From assembly GCF_007004135.1 (NCBI RefSeq), contig NZ_VJMG01000047.1:140818-204817 (forward strand): a DNA stretch of 64,000 nt, written 5' to 3'. Of this stretch, positions 28,500 through 37,935 are shown one piece after another; position 1 is the stretch's first letter, and each line of letters begins with the position of its first letter. Under the pieces are notes generated by a model. It searched no databases and was not told where the DNA came from. It saw nothing but the letters and a program-made list of their open reading frames with translations. Position numbers and translations under genes: made by a program. The stretch is from Affinirhizobium straminoryzae. Its GTDB lineage: Bacteria > Pseudomonadota > Alphaproteobacteria > Rhizobiales > Rhizobiaceae.

Positions 28500-29024
28500 A
28501 TGAAGAACATCCTGAAGGCTGTGCGGCCGTTGCTCGCCCTCCTCAGCCGCCTCTCGCTTTATCTTGCCGGCATCGGCATCGTCACCATGACCCTTATCGT
28601 CGGCTGGCAGGTCTTTGCCCGCTACATCCTCAACGATACGCCAAGCTGGTCGGAACCGTTGTCGCTCGTGCTGATGTCCTGGTTCATCCTGCTGGGGGCG
28701 GCCGTCGGCGTGCGCGAAAGCGGCCATCTCGGGCTCGACATCGTCCGTTATGCCATGCCCAAACCGATCCAGCGGGCGATGGACATCACCAGCATGGCGC
28801 TGGTGAGTGCCTTCGGCGGCTTCATGGCCTATTACGGCATCCTGCTCGCCCGCGGCACCTGGACGGCCACCATTCCGGTGCTCGGCTGGCCCGGCGGCGT
28901 CGACTTCTTCCCGCTGATCGTCGGCGGCATCATGATCGCGCTGTTCGGCCTTGAACGGCTGGCCGACATCATCCTTGAAACCGAACACACACCGTCCGAA
29001 GCGGACATGCTGGAGGTCGTCTGA
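28500..29024 (+). CDS. TRAP transporter small permease (DctQ type)
   Basis: 174 aa with four predicted membrane helices (starting near LYLAGIGIVTMTLIVGWQVF and ending near LIVGGIMIALFGLERLADII). The conserved VFARYILNDTPSWSEPLSL and GAAVGVRESGHLGLDIV are DctQ hallmarks. It pairs with the large DctM subunit in the inner membrane and links it to the binding protein. The ATG at 28500 is preferred over one 11 codons earlier, since that extra stretch is in the leader just after the terminator. The stop overlaps the DctM ATG by one base. Confidence 0.9.
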   Translation: MKNILKAVRPLLALLSRLSLYLAGIGIVTMTLIVGWQVFARYILNDTPSWSEPLSLVLMSWFILLGAAVGVRESGHLGLDIVRYAMPKPIQRAMDITSMALVSAFGGFMAYYGILLARGTWTATIPVLGWPGGVDFFPLIVGGIMIALFGLERLADIILETEHTPSEADMLEVV

Positions 29025-30304
29025 TGGCCTATACGATCCTGTTCGGCTCCTTCACCCTGCTGATGGCGATCGGCATGCCAATCGCGTTCTGCCTGGGCAT
29101 CGCCTCGCTCGCCACCGTGCTCTATCTCGGCCTGCCGCCCATCGTGGTGTTCCAGCAGCTGAATTCCGGCATGAACGTGTTTGCCATGATGGCGATCCCG
29201 TTCTTCATCTTCGCCGGCGACCTGATGGTGCGCGGCGGCATCGCCGGGCGGTTGGTCCGCTTTGCGGCAGGGCTCGTCGGCCACCTGCGCGGCGGCCTCG
29301 GCCAGGTCAATATCGTCGCCTCGACACTGTTCGGCGGCATTTCCGGTTCGGCCGTCGCCGATGCCTCGGCGGTCGGCGGGCTGATGATCCCGCAGATGGC
29401 GGCCCGCGGCTATGACCGCAGCTATGCGGTCAACGTGACGGTCAATGCGGCGATCATCGCCCTGATGATCCCGCCCTCGCACAACATGATCCTCTATTCG
29501 ATCGCAGCCGGCGGCAATGTCTCGGTCGCGGACCTGTTCACCGCCGGCGTCGTGCCGGGCATCCTTCTGGCGCTGGCGCTGATGGTCACAGCCTATGTCG
29601 TCGCCCGCCGGCGCGGCTATCCGTCCGAACCCTTCCCCGGTCTTGCCAACCTTCTGGTCCATCTCGTCACGGCGCTTCCCGGCATCCTCCTGATCGGCAT
29701 CATCTTTGGCGGCGTCCGGTCCGGCATCTTCACGGCGACCGAAAGCTCCTGCATCGCGGTGCTCTATGCCTTCCTCGTCGCCATGCTGGTCTATCGGGAG
29801 CTGGACTGGGCGGGCTTCGTGGAAGCCGTGATGGGCGCGGTGCGCACCACCGCCATGGTTTTGCTGGTCATCGGCACGGCTGCGTCCTTCGCCTGGCTGA
29901 TGGCCTTCCTGCAGGTGCAGCAGCTGATGATCGGCGCGATCGGGGCGATTTCCGACAATCCGATCATCATCCTGCTGGTGATCAACATCATCCTGCTGTT
30001 GCTCGGCACCTTCATGGACATGGCGCCGATGGTGATCATCTCGACACCGGTGCTGCTGCCGGTGGTCAAGGCCTTTGGCGTCGATCCCGTGCATTTCGGC
30101 GTGGTGATGATCCTGAATGCCGGCATCGGCCTCAACACGCCGCCGGTCGGAACGGTTCTGTTTGTCGGCTGCGCGGTCGGGGGCATCAGTATTCGCGAAG
30201 CCATGCGCACGATCTGGCCCTTCTTCGGCGCCAGCATCGCCGTGCTGATGCTCGTCACCTACATTCCGGCGCTCTCGCTCTGGCTGCCGAGCCTGTTCCG
30301 TTAG
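29024..30304 (+). CDS. TRAP transporter large permease (DctM type)
   Basis: 426 aa, the normal DctM length, with about 12 membrane segments. It is the Na+-coupled transport subunit. Typical family sequence: FAMMAIPFFIFAGDLMVRGG, VASTLFGGISGSAVADASAVG, and ILLLLGTFMDMAPMVIISTPVL. It closes the uronate catabolic operon; a strong hairpin follows. Confidence 0.94.
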   Translation: MAYTILFGSFTLLMAIGMPIAFCLGIASLATVLYLGLPPIVVFQQLNSGMNVFAMMAIPFFIFAGDLMVRGGIAGRLVRFAAGLVGHLRGGLGQVNIVASTLFGGISGSAVADASAVGGLMIPQMAARGYDRSYAVNVTVNAAIIALMIPPSHNMILYSIAAGGNVSVADLFTAGVVPGILLALALMVTAYVVARRRGYPSEPFPGLANLLVHLVTALPGILLIGIIFGGVRSGIFTATESSCIAVLYAFLVAMLVYRELDWAGFVEAVMGAVRTTAMVLLVIGTAASFAWLMAFLQVQQLMIGAIGAISDNPIIILLVINIILLLLGTFMDMAPMVIISTPVLLPVVKAFGVDPVHFGVVMILNAGIGLNTPPVGTVLFVGCAVGGISIREAMRTIWPFFGASIAVLMLVTYIPALSLWLPSLFR

Positions 30305-30327
30305 CATTACCCAGCCGCATCAACAGC

Positions 30328-30355
30328 AAGGCCGGCGGATCGCTCCGCCGGCCTT
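30328..30355. terminator. Bidirectional terminator hairpin
   Basis: AAGGCCGGCGGA and TCCGCCGGCCTT form a 12-bp perfect stem with a TCGC loop, between the convergent dctM-type and TonB-receptor genes. It is positioned to end both transcripts; flanking T-runs are short (TTGTTCTCTTT on the plus strand). Confidence 0.7.
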
Positions 30356-30392
30356 GTTCTCTTTCGGGCATGTCGGGAAAGACCGTTGCGGC

Positions 30393-32567
30393 CTACCAGC
30401 TCTTGCTGAGCTTGACGGTCACCGTACGCGCATCGCCATAGCCGCAGGTGGCAGCACCGGCGCAGCCGCTGACATAGACCTTGTCGAACAGGTTGGTGAC
30501 GTTGAGCGAACCTTCCCAGCCGTTCTTCCTGTAGCGGATCGCAGCGTCGAAGACGGTGGCATCTGGCACCTTCAGCGTGTTTTCGCGGTCTGCCCAGCTT
30601 TCGCCGCGATAGCGGATACCGCCGCCGATGCTCAAGCCTTCGAGTGCCGGCACCGGCACGGCATAATCCAGCCACAGCGAGGCCTGCACCGCCGGCACCA
30701 GATAGGGGCTCTTGCCGACATAGGCGGCCACGATGTCCTTCTTCACCTCGAGATCGGTATAGGTGAAGGAGCCGAGCAGCTTCCAGTTCGGATCGAGATT
30801 GACCTTGCCTTCCAGTTCGACGCCGCGCGAGCGGACCTCGCCGATCTGGCTCGAAAGGAAGGTGCCGGGGTCGGTCACCACCACATTGCGCTTGGTGAGA
30901 TCGAACAGCGAGGCGGTGAACAGGGCATCCATGAAGCCGGGCTCGTATTTGACGCCGACTTCGTACTGCTCGCCCTCTTCCGGCTTGTTGTCCGGCGTGC
31001 TGCTGACAGCGATCACCGGATTGAAGAAGCTGGCCACACTGACATACGGCGTCAGGCCATTGGCGAATTCATAGGCGAGACCAGCGCGACCACTGGCGGC
31101 GCTCTTGCTGTAACTGTAGGTGAAATCCTGCGTCGGCGCCCAGTAGGTCGGGCCGTTGTCGGTGGTGGTTTCCACGTGGTCGTAGCGACCGTTCAGCGTC
31201 ACCAGCCATCCGCCGCCGAAGCGGATCTGATCCTGCGCATAGATGCCGACCTGCTTCTGGGTGATCAACTGGTTGCTGTAGGAATTGTTGGCCGGCTGCG
31301 GCTGGCCATAGACCGGATCGGTGGCGCTGATCGGATTGATTGTGGTCGCGGCCTGGTCGTTGGACAGCTGGTAGTATTTGTAGTCGAGGCCGAACAGCAG
31401 GCTGTGTTCCAGCGCCCCGGTCTCGACCGTACCCTCCAGACGGTTGTCGATGAGGAAGGTATTCACCTTGGAGGTCTGCTCAAAGCCGATGCGGTTCAGC
31501 CGCAAGGTGCCGATATCGTACCAGCCATAGAGATAGGGGGCGTTCTCGTGCTTGTAGAGATGGCCGTAGCGGGCGTTCTGCGAGATCTTCCAGCCATTGT
31601 CGAAGGTATGTTCGACCTCATAGCCGACCATTTCCTGATTATAGACGCCGGTATCGACATCCGGCTCGCCGTAGTAGGCGTCGCGGGGAATACGGAAGCC
31701 GTTGGTCCGCGAGGTATCGACCGTGCCGTAATAGGGGAAGAATCCGCCGCCCACATGCAGCTCGTCGAGCGCCGCAAACGAGCCCCAGACTGTCAATTTC
31801 GTCGCCTCGTCCGGAGAAATCGTCAGTTGCGGCATCACGAATCCGCGCAGGTCATGCGAGAAATCCGAATCATTGTCGCCGCCGGCAATCTTGCCGGTCA
31901 GGCGATAGGTCATGGTGTCGCTGGAGCCGAGTTTGTCGGAGAGATCGAAGCTGAAGAAAGCATTGCCGTTCGAGTTGATGCCGATTTCGGTCTCGTAGAG
32001 CGGCTCATCGGTCGGCCGCTTGCGCACCAGATTGACCATGCCGCCGGCATTGGCGCCGCCATAGAGGACCGAGGCCGGCCCCTTCAGCACCTCGATCCGC
32101 TCCAGCATGTAGGGGTCGGTCTGGAAGCCGCCGAAACCATAGGCATAGAGATTGAGGCCATCATAGAACACGCCGGTCTGCGTGGCATCGAAGCCGCGGA
32201 TATAGACCCAGTCCGTATCGGCATCCGCACCGAAGGGTGCCGACAGCACGCCAGCCGTATAGGCCAGCGCCTCGTCCACCTTGTTGACGATGCCGCGATC
32301 GTTCAACTCGTCGCGCCCGACGACGGAGACCGACTGGGGAATGGCGGAAATATCGCCGGCGGTCTTTGCACCGGTCGCGGATTTTTTTGCCACGTAACCC
32401 TGAACCGGCCCGTTGGCACCAGCCCCCTCCGCCGACTGGCCCTGCACCAGCACCGGGTCCAGTTCGATCGCCGGCTCGGCCAGCGCCGGTATCGCGGTGA
32501 GAAGGCTGCCTGCCGCAATCCCGGCCAGCAGCATGGCGTAACCGTGCCTGTTCCTCATTGTCATCAT
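30393..32567 (-). CDS. TonB-dependent outer-membrane receptor (siderophore type)
   Basis: 724 aa from the ATG at 32567; ATGs at 32564 and 32558 are alternatives. A signal peptide (MLLAGIAAGSLLTAIPALA) is followed by a plug domain with SVVGRDELNDRG, VYIRGFDATQTGVFYDG, and IEVLKGPASVLYGGANAGG, the pattern of ferrichrome/hydroxamate-type siderophore receptors. The rest is a 22-strand barrel ending in an aromatic-terminated strand (TVTVKLSKSW). It needs TonB-ExbBD, which are not in the window, and no periplasmic or ABC partner is adjacent, so the ligand cannot be named. Confidence 0.92.
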   Translation of the reverse strand: MMTMRNRHGYAMLLAGIAAGSLLTAIPALAEPAIELDPVLVQGQSAEGAGANGPVQGYVAKKSATGAKTAGDISAIPQSVSVVGRDELNDRGIVNKVDEALAYTAGVLSAPFGADADTDWVYIRGFDATQTGVFYDGLNLYAYGFGGFQTDPYMLERIEVLKGPASVLYGGANAGGMVNLVRKRPTDEPLYETEIGINSNGNAFFSFDLSDKLGSSDTMTYRLTGKIAGGDNDSDFSHDLRGFVMPQLTISPDEATKLTVWGSFAALDELHVGGGFFPYYGTVDTSRTNGFRIPRDAYYGEPDVDTGVYNQEMVGYEVEHTFDNGWKISQNARYGHLYKHENAPYLYGWYDIGTLRLNRIGFEQTSKVNTFLIDNRLEGTVETGALEHSLLFGLDYKYYQLSNDQAATTINPISATDPVYGQPQPANNSYSNQLITQKQVGIYAQDQIRFGGGWLVTLNGRYDHVETTTDNGPTYWAPTQDFTYSYSKSAASGRAGLAYEFANGLTPYVSVASFFNPVIAVSSTPDNKPEEGEQYEVGVKYEPGFMDALFTASLFDLTKRNVVVTDPGTFLSSQIGEVRSRGVELEGKVNLDPNWKLLGSFTYTDLEVKKDIVAAYVGKSPYLVPAVQASLWLDYAVPVPALEGLSIGGGIRYRGESWADRENTLKVPDATVFDAAIRYRKNGWEGSLNVTNLFDKVYVSGCAGAATCGYGDARTVTVKLSKSW

Positions 32568-32726
32568 CGTCGCGCGCGCCCCACGTCTCGTTCCGGGGTC
32601 CGATAACCCCACTTGATAAGATGAGCGCCTAACTCAAATTATAGGTCGAGGCTTGCCTGCAGGACGAAAAATTGAACATTCTTGGGCAAACATCGCCGAC
32701 ACGTCCGGCAGAGCCCCTGCAGCCCG

Positions 32727-33608
32727 TCAACTGTGTGCTTTTCGCCACTTCGCCGGCGTGGTGCCGAGATACTGGCGAAACACACGGGTGAAATGCGCCT
32801 GATCGGCAAAGCCGGTTTCCACCGCCACCGCATTGAGGGGAAGATCGTTTGCGGCAAGCAGCCCCTTTGCGCGGGAAAGTCTCTCGCGCATCTGCCACTG
32901 GTGCGGGGCGACCCCGGTGGATGCCTTGAAGGAATGGGAGAACTGCGAGGCGGAGAGGCCGGTCAGATCGGCCAGTTCATCCAGCCGCACCGTGCGCAGG
33001 CAATGGGCTTCCAGATAATCGGTGGCGCGACGCAGCTGCCAGGGAGCCAATGCGCTGCGCTTGCGCCGCTCCACCTTGTCGAGGTTCAGCACCGCAATGA
33101 TCAGCGAGAGCGTCAGGCTGTCGCCATAGAGATCGTGCAGCGGCTGCGGATTGAGACATTCGGCGGCAATCAGCCGCGCAAGGCTCATGGCCCGCTCGTC
33201 AAAGAAAAGCAGCCTCGGATCGTCCAGCCGGCGCGGGTCGAGATCGTCGGTCAGTCGGCGGCAGACGGTCTCGGCGTCAAAATGAATATCGAGATGGCGA
33301 AGCGTGCGAATGCCGGTGAAATCCACCCACAGATCCATGCCGGCCGGCACGTAAGAGATCGGCGAGCTTTGCGGGTTCTGCAGTTCGCCCTTGCGGCCCT
33401 TACCGCTGCGAACCATCGGCCGACCATTGCCCTGCAGGTCGAGCAGGATGAAGAGACGCGGATCGGAGGCGACATAGTGACCGCCGGCATAGGGCGCGCA
33501 TTCCACATCCCAGACATCCGCGACCAGCCCGTTCCAGACGCGACGGGCCACGCCCTTGCCGAGGGAGAAGCCCTCGATGGTGTTGGACATCCGGGGTTGG
33601 AAGGTCAT
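32727..33608 (-). CDS. AraC-family transcriptional regulator
   Basis: 293 aa. The C-terminal ~100 residues carry two helix-turn-helix units: LDELADLTGLSASQFSHSFK and LNAVAVETGFADQAHFTRVF, followed by FRQYLGTTPAKWRKAHS. The N-terminal ~180 residues are a divergent effector region. The gene is in the same direction as, and directly upstream of, the TonB-receptor gene (160 bases), so it probably activates the receptor in response to its ligand, as in other siderophore systems. ATG 33608 is used; 33590 is an alternative. Confidence 0.88.
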   Translation of the reverse strand: MTFQPRMSNTIEGFSLGKGVARRVWNGLVADVWDVECAPYAGGHYVASDPRLFILLDLQGNGRPMVRSGKGRKGELQNPQSSPISYVPAGMDLWVDFTGIRTLRHLDIHFDAETVCRRLTDDLDPRRLDDPRLLFFDERAMSLARLIAAECLNPQPLHDLYGDSLTLSLIIAVLNLDKVERRKRSALAPWQLRRATDYLEAHCLRTVRLDELADLTGLSASQFSHSFKASTGVAPHQWQMRERLSRAKGLLAANDLPLNAVAVETGFADQAHFTRVFRQYLGTTPAKWRKAHS

Positions 33609-33779
33609 GGGCGGAGACTGAAAAAGTTGAGTATTAAACTCCCCTATCAGACTTCCAGCGCACTGGCAATTTCAGGTCTGCCGGGGGCGCCCGCACGATC
33701 GACCCGGCCGGGCTTCGACCGATTCAGCATCGGGGGGCACTGCTGCAGGTCCGCCAGTGCAGCAGCGCCTCCCCCTCCC

Positions 33780-34208
33780 TCATGGATAGATGACGCCCTT
33801 GCGCAGGATGACATTGGCATAGAGGCGTGGTTCGCTGGTCTGTACCACCGTATGCGCCGCCTTCACGCGCGGATAAAAATCGGGGCCGAGCAGCGGGACC
33901 ACCGGTTGCTTCGGCTCATGACGCCCGCAACAGGCGATGATCTCCTGATGCACCGGGTCGAGCGCGTCGCGATCCTTGCCGACAGTGGAGCGGAAGATCG
34001 CCGCCTCGACGAAATCATCGATCGGCATCAGCGACAGCACGGCATCGAGAACCGGAACAAGCCCGTGGCCATCGAGGCGCACCAGACGGCGGGCATGTTC
34101 GAGACCCGGATAATTGCCGTCGACGATGGCAATTTCATCGCCGTGCCCCATGGCCCGCAACGTGGCCAGAAGGTCGGGACTGAGAATGGGGTTGATGCCC
34201 TTCAGCAT
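33780..34208 (-). CDS. RbsD/FucU-family sugar mutarotase
   Basis: 142 aa. It matches the FucU branch: MLKGINPILSPDLLATL, then MGHGDEIAIVDGNYPG with the conserved catalytic histidine (His22) and aspartate, and a C-terminal SEPRLYANVILRKGVI. These proteins interconvert anomers or ring forms of sugars such as fucose and ribose. Translation is coupled to the ROK regulator (7-base overlap), and the frc importer is close by, so it probably prepares the same sugar for metabolism. Confidence 0.9.
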   Translation of the reverse strand: MLKGINPILSPDLLATLRAMGHGDEIAIVDGNYPGLEHARRLVRLDGHGLVPVLDAVLSLMPIDDFVEAAIFRSTVGKDRDALDPVHQEIIACCGRHEPKQPVVPLLGPDFYPRVKAAHTVVQTSEPRLYANVILRKGVIYP

Positions 34209-35437
34209 GCGGCAAGCTCCTTGAACAAGATACTCTGATCGGTGAGGTAGCGGGCGAAGATGGGCAGGCTTGCCCCGCCGATCGCCCGGGCCTGGGCGCC
34301 GACGGCGCCCTCGATGATATCGGGAATGATGACGCCCTGCAGGTCAAGCTTGGCGACCGCGTCCACGGTCGCCGCCACGATGCGTCTCCGGACCCAGGGC
34401 GGAAAGCCGCCGTCGATCACGGCCGCGCCGAAATCGATGACGGAGGCGGCGGCAACAATGGCCTGCGCCAGCGCCGCACCGGTGTCATGGATCCAGATCT
34501 CCAGCGGCTCGCCGAAATCGATCCATTCGTCGGCCGAGTACCAGAGCGGCTGCGGGTCGATGCCACGCTCATGCAGCAGCTTTTCCAGGACGAAGATCGA
34601 GGCGATGTCGAGCAACTGGCGGTTCTCGCCATTCGGACCGCGCACCGGCAGAGGCCCGAGCGCGCCGGCCGTTCCCGTGCGACCGGAATAGACGGCGGAA
34701 TTGAGAACGATGCCGCCGCCGATGAAGGAGCCGATGAAGAAATAGACGAAGTCCGGATAGGACGGGCCGACGCCGAACACGAGTTCGGCGCCGCAGGCGC
34801 TGGTCGCATCATTCTGCAGATGGACCGCATGCGAGAGCCGCGCCGAAATTTCGGCGTGCAGGTCGAAGCTGCGCCAGGCATCCATGGCGCCGGGCGGCGC
34901 GCCGACTTCCTCGGCCCAGTTCCACAGTTCGAACGGCGCGGCGATGCCCACGCCGGCGATGCGCGACCTGTGCTCGTCGCTCATCTGGCCCTCCAGGCGG
35001 TCGATACCGGAAGTGATGATGTCGAGGATCTGTTCCGGTCGTGGATAGGCATAGGTCTGGCGCACCTGGCGGCGAATGCGACCGACGAAATCCATGAGGA
35101 CAACATCGGCGCTGCGTCGGCCGATCTTGACGCCGAAGGAGAAAACCGCATCCGGATTGAGCCGCATCGGCACCGAGGGCTGGCCGACCCTGCCGCGCAC
35201 CGGTTCGCCGCGCAGAAGCAGTCCATCCTTTTCCAGCGACCGCATGATGACCGACACGGTCTGGGCCGAAAGGCCGCTGGCCCGTGTGATATCAGCCTTG
35301 GAGAGAGAACCGCGCAAGCGGACAAGCGACAGCACCAGCCGCTCGTTGTGCGCGCGCACAAGCACCTGGTTCGATCCGCCGGCAAGAATCACTGCGGGCG
35401 TCTGCTGCCCGTTGGGCTGATTTCCCTGGATAGTCAT
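34202..35437 (-). CDS. frcR: ROK-family transcriptional regulator of the frc locus
   Basis: 411 aa. An N-terminal MarR-like winged helix (SLSKADITRASGLSAQTVSV) precedes a ROK sugar-kinase-like domain with GVGIAAPFELWNW and NDATSACGAELVFG; the zinc-site cysteines of ROK proteins are not evident. It is divergent from frcB across a 204-base gap containing an AT-rich inverted repeat. The position equals that of frcR in Sinorhizobium meliloti. Effector likely the imported sugar or its phosphate. Confidence 0.85.
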   Translation of the reverse strand: MTIQGNQPNGQQTPAVILAGGSNQVLVRAHNERLVLSLVRLRGSLSKADITRASGLSAQTVSVIMRSLEKDGLLLRGEPVRGRVGQPSVPMRLNPDAVFSFGVKIGRRSADVVLMDFVGRIRRQVRQTYAYPRPEQILDIITSGIDRLEGQMSDEHRSRIAGVGIAAPFELWNWAEEVGAPPGAMDAWRSFDLHAEISARLSHAVHLQNDATSACGAELVFGVGPSYPDFVYFFIGSFIGGGIVLNSAVYSGRTGTAGALGPLPVRGPNGENRQLLDIASIFVLEKLLHERGIDPQPLWYSADEWIDFGEPLEIWIHDTGAALAQAIVAAASVIDFGAAVIDGGFPPWVRRRIVAATVDAVAKLDLQGVIIPDIIEGAVGAQARAIGGASLPIFARYLTDQSILFKELAAC

Positions 35438-35489
35438 GGCTACCCCTCCCTAAGGCACCCGCTCTCCCCGCACAAGAAACTAGCAGCGT

Positions 35490-35546
35490 CGATTAATAAT
35501 TCAACCGGAATTAATTATTGACAGGCTGCCATTTTTTGATCTTAAT
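35490..35546 (+). promoter_or_regulatory. frcB promoter with probable ROK operator
   Basis: TTGACA (35518-35523) and CTTAAT (35541-35546) are 17 bases apart. Just upstream, and overlapping the -35, is an AT-rich imperfect inverted repeat built on AATTC and GAATT around AACCG, roughly 35492-35517. The composition stands out from the GC-rich surroundings. It fits FrcR control of the divergent frcR and frcB genes. Confidence 0.5.
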
Positions 35547-35641
35547 GCCTTCCGTAAAGGCACGGGCGACTTGGAGGAGGCGCCTGGTCACCCGATCCGG
35601 TCCGTTGCCTGACGAAGTGCTTTCACCCTGGGAGGAGCCCT

Positions 35642-36667
35642 ATGAAGAAAACTGTTCTGTCCGCCGCCTTCGCCACGCTCGCACTGGGCGTCGTGTTCGC
35701 CGCACCGGCATCGGCCGCCGGCGTCTCGGCCTGCCTGATCACCAAGACCGACACCAACCCCTTCTTCGTCAAGATGAAGGAAGGCGCGACCGCAAAGGCC
35801 AAGGAACTCGGCGTGACGCTGAAGGCCTATGCCGGCAAGACGGACGGTGATTCGGAAAGCCAGGTTGCCGCGATCGAAACCTGCATCGCCGATGGCGCCA
35901 AGGGTATCCTGCTGACCGCATCCGACACCAAGGGCATCGTTCCGGCTGTTGCCGAAGCCCGCAAGGCCGGCATCCTGGTCATCGCGCTCGACACGCCTCT
36001 CGATCCGATCGACGCGGCCGACGCGACCTTTGCCACCGACAACCTGCTCGCCGGCAAGCTGATCGGCCAGTGGGCTGCCGCCACCCTCGGCGACAAGGCC
36101 AAGGACGCCAAGGTTGCCTTCCTCGACCTGACGCCGGCCCAGCCGTCCGTCGACGTCATGCGCGACCAGGGCTTCATGATCGGCTTCGGCATCGACCCGA
36201 AGGATCCGACCAAGATCGGCGACGAAACCGATCCGCGCATCGTTGGCCATGATATCACCAACGGCAATGAAGAAGGCGGCCGCACGGCCATGGAAAACCT
36301 TCTGCAGAAGAACCCGAACATCAACGTGGTTCACACCATCAACGAACCGGCCGCTGCCGGCGCCTACGAAGCCCTCAAGGCCGTGGGCAAGCAGAAGGAC
36401 GTGCTGATCGTGTCCGTCGACGGCGGCTGCCCGGGCGTCAAGAACGTCAAGGAAGGCATCATCGGCGCCACCTCCCAGCAGTATCCGCTGCTGATGGCAG
36501 CACTCGGCGTCGAAGCCATCAAGAAGTTCGCCGATACCGGCACCAAGCCGAAGCCGACCGAAGGCAAGAACTTCTTCGACACGGGCGTCTCGCTGGTCAC
36601 CGACAAGCCGGCCAAGGGCGTGCCCTCGATCGACACCAAGGAAGGCACTGCCAAGTGCTGGGGCTGA
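35642..36667 (+). CDS. frcB: Fructose-type sugar ABC transporter binding protein FrcB
   Basis: 341 aa, same length and near-identical blocks to S. meliloti FrcB. Signal peptide [19 protein letters not shown] ends near ASAAG. The mature protein has [38 protein letters not shown], and [19 protein letters not shown]; Cys31, Cys82, Cys263 and Cys340 are typical. It binds fructose, and in S. meliloti also mannose and ribose, in the periplasm. A GGAGG precedes the start and a hairpin follows the stop. Confidence 0.95.
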   Translation: MKKTVLSAAFATLALGVVFAAPASAAGVSACLITKTDTNPFFVKMKEGATAKAKELGVTLKAYAGKTDGDSESQVAAIETCIADGAKGILLTASDTKGIVPAVAEARKAGILVIALDTPLDPIDAADATFATDNLLAGKLIGQWAAATLGDKAKDAKVAFLDLTPAQPSVDVMRDQGFMIGFGIDPKDPTKIGDETDPRIVGHDITNGNEEGGRTAMENLLQKNPNINVVHTINEPAAAGAYEALKAVGKQKDVLIVSVDGGCPGVKNVKEGIIGATSQQYPLLMAALGVEAIKKFADTGTKPKPTEGKNFFDTGVSLVTDKPAKGVPSIDTKEGTAKCWG

Positions 36668-36694
36668 TGTCTCACGCCTGAACCATCCAAACGC

Positions 36695-36718
36695 GAAGGG
36701 CGGCATCTGCCGCCCTTC
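36695..36718 (+). terminator. Intercistronic hairpin after frcB
   Basis: GAAGGGCGGC and GCCGCCCTTC form a 10-bp perfect stem with an ATCT loop, 27 bases after frcB. There is no T-run, so it probably stabilises the frcB message or weakens readthrough into frcCA. Confidence 0.55.
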
Positions 36719-36852
36719 TGCCAAGCCACCCGCGACAGAGCCGGTCTGGCCGCATCCCGATTGGAATTGTCAATTTCATCGCCGGCCATGACGGGACGGA
36801 AAGTCCCGGTCGGCCCTCGCATCCTCGAGTGAGGAAAAAGGGAGGAAAATCA

Positions 36853-37935
36853 ATGAGCGAGCCCCAAGCCGCATCCAAACCCCATCTCGAATACGAAACG
36901 GTGCTTTCGAAGAGTTCGACGCAGATCGCCCAGTTCGACACGCACGACAAGACGCCGCTGCAGAAATTCCAGCACTTCCTGCATTCGAGTCCCGCGGCTG
37001 TGCCGCTGATCGTGCTGCTCTTGTCGGTGGCGATCTTCGGCACGATCCTCGGCACCAAGTTTTTCTCAGCCTTTTCGCTGACCCTGATCCTTCAGCAGGT
37101 TGCGATCACCGGCATCATCGGTGCCGCGCAGTCGCTGATCATCCTGACCGCCGGCATCGACCTTTCGGTCGGCGCGATCATGGTTCTCTCCTCGGTGATC
37201 ATGGGCCAGTTCGCCGTCAATTACGGGATTCCGGCACCGCTCGCCATTGTCTGCGGCTTCGTGGTGGGCGCGCTGTGCGGCTATATCAACGGTATCCTGG
37301 TTGCCCGCGTGAAGCTGCCGCCCTTCATCGTGACGCTCGGCATGTGGCAGATCGTTCTGGCCTCCAACTTCCTCTATTCCGCCAACGAGACGATCCGCTC
37401 GCAGGACCTTCAGGCCAAGGCACCGCTGCTGCAGCTTTTCGGCGAGAACATCCGCATCGGCGGCGCCGTCTTCACCTATGGCGTGATCGCCATGGTGCTG
37501 CTCGTGCTCGCGCTGTGGTATGTCCTGAACCGCACCGCCTGGGGCCGTCATCTCTATGCCGTCGGCGACGACCCTGATGCGGCAGAACTTGCCGGTGTCA
37601 ACGTCAAGGGCATGCTGATTTCCGTCTATACGCTCTCCGGCGTCATCTGCGCGCTGGGCGGCTGGGCCCTCATCGGTCGTATCGGCTCGGTTTCGCCGAC
37701 CGCCGGCCAGTTCGCCAACATCGAATCGATCACAGCGGTCGTCATCGGCGGCCTGTCTCTGTTCGGCGGGCGCGGTTCCATCCTCGGCATGCTGTTCGGT
37801 GCGCTTATTGTCGGCGTCTTCCAGCTCGGCCTGCGCCTCATCGGCACCGATCCGCAGTGGACCTACATGCTGATCGGCCTTCTCATCATCGCCGCCGTTG
37901 CAATCGACCAGTGGATCAGAAAGGTAGCAGGCTAA
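36853..37935 (+). CDS. frcC: Fructose-type sugar ABC transporter permease FrcC
   Basis: 360 aa from the ATG at 36853 (GGAGG 7-8 bases before), equal to S. meliloti FrcC. It is an RbsC-like permease with ~10 helices: SLIILTAGIDLSVGAIMVLS, LPPFIVTLGMWQIVLASNFL, and ESITAVVIGGLSLFGGRGSI, all standard for sugar CUT2 permeases. The stop overlaps the frcA ATG by one base (TAATG). Confidence 0.95.
   Translation: MSEPQAASKPHLEYETVLSKSSTQIAQFDTHDKTPLQKFQHFLHSSPAAVPLIVLLLSVAIFGTILGTKFFSAFSLTLILQQVAITGIIGAAQSLIILTAGIDLSVGAIMVLSSVIMGQFAVNYGIPAPLAIVCGFVVGALCGYINGILVARVKLPPFIVTLGMWQIVLASNFLYSANETIRSQDLQAKAPLLQLFGENIRIGGAVFTYGVIAMVLLVLALWYVLNRTAWGRHLYAVGDDPDAAELAGVNVKGMLISVYTLSGVICALGGWALIGRIGSVSPTAGQFANIESITAVVIGGLSLFGGRGSILGMLFGALIVGVFQLGLRLIGTDPQWTYMLIGLLIIAAVAIDQWIRKVAG

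Noticed and set aside
30354..32606. A 750-codon plus frame opposite the TonB receptor
   Set aside because: The minus strand carries plug and barrel motifs and a signal peptide; the plus product is a shadow.
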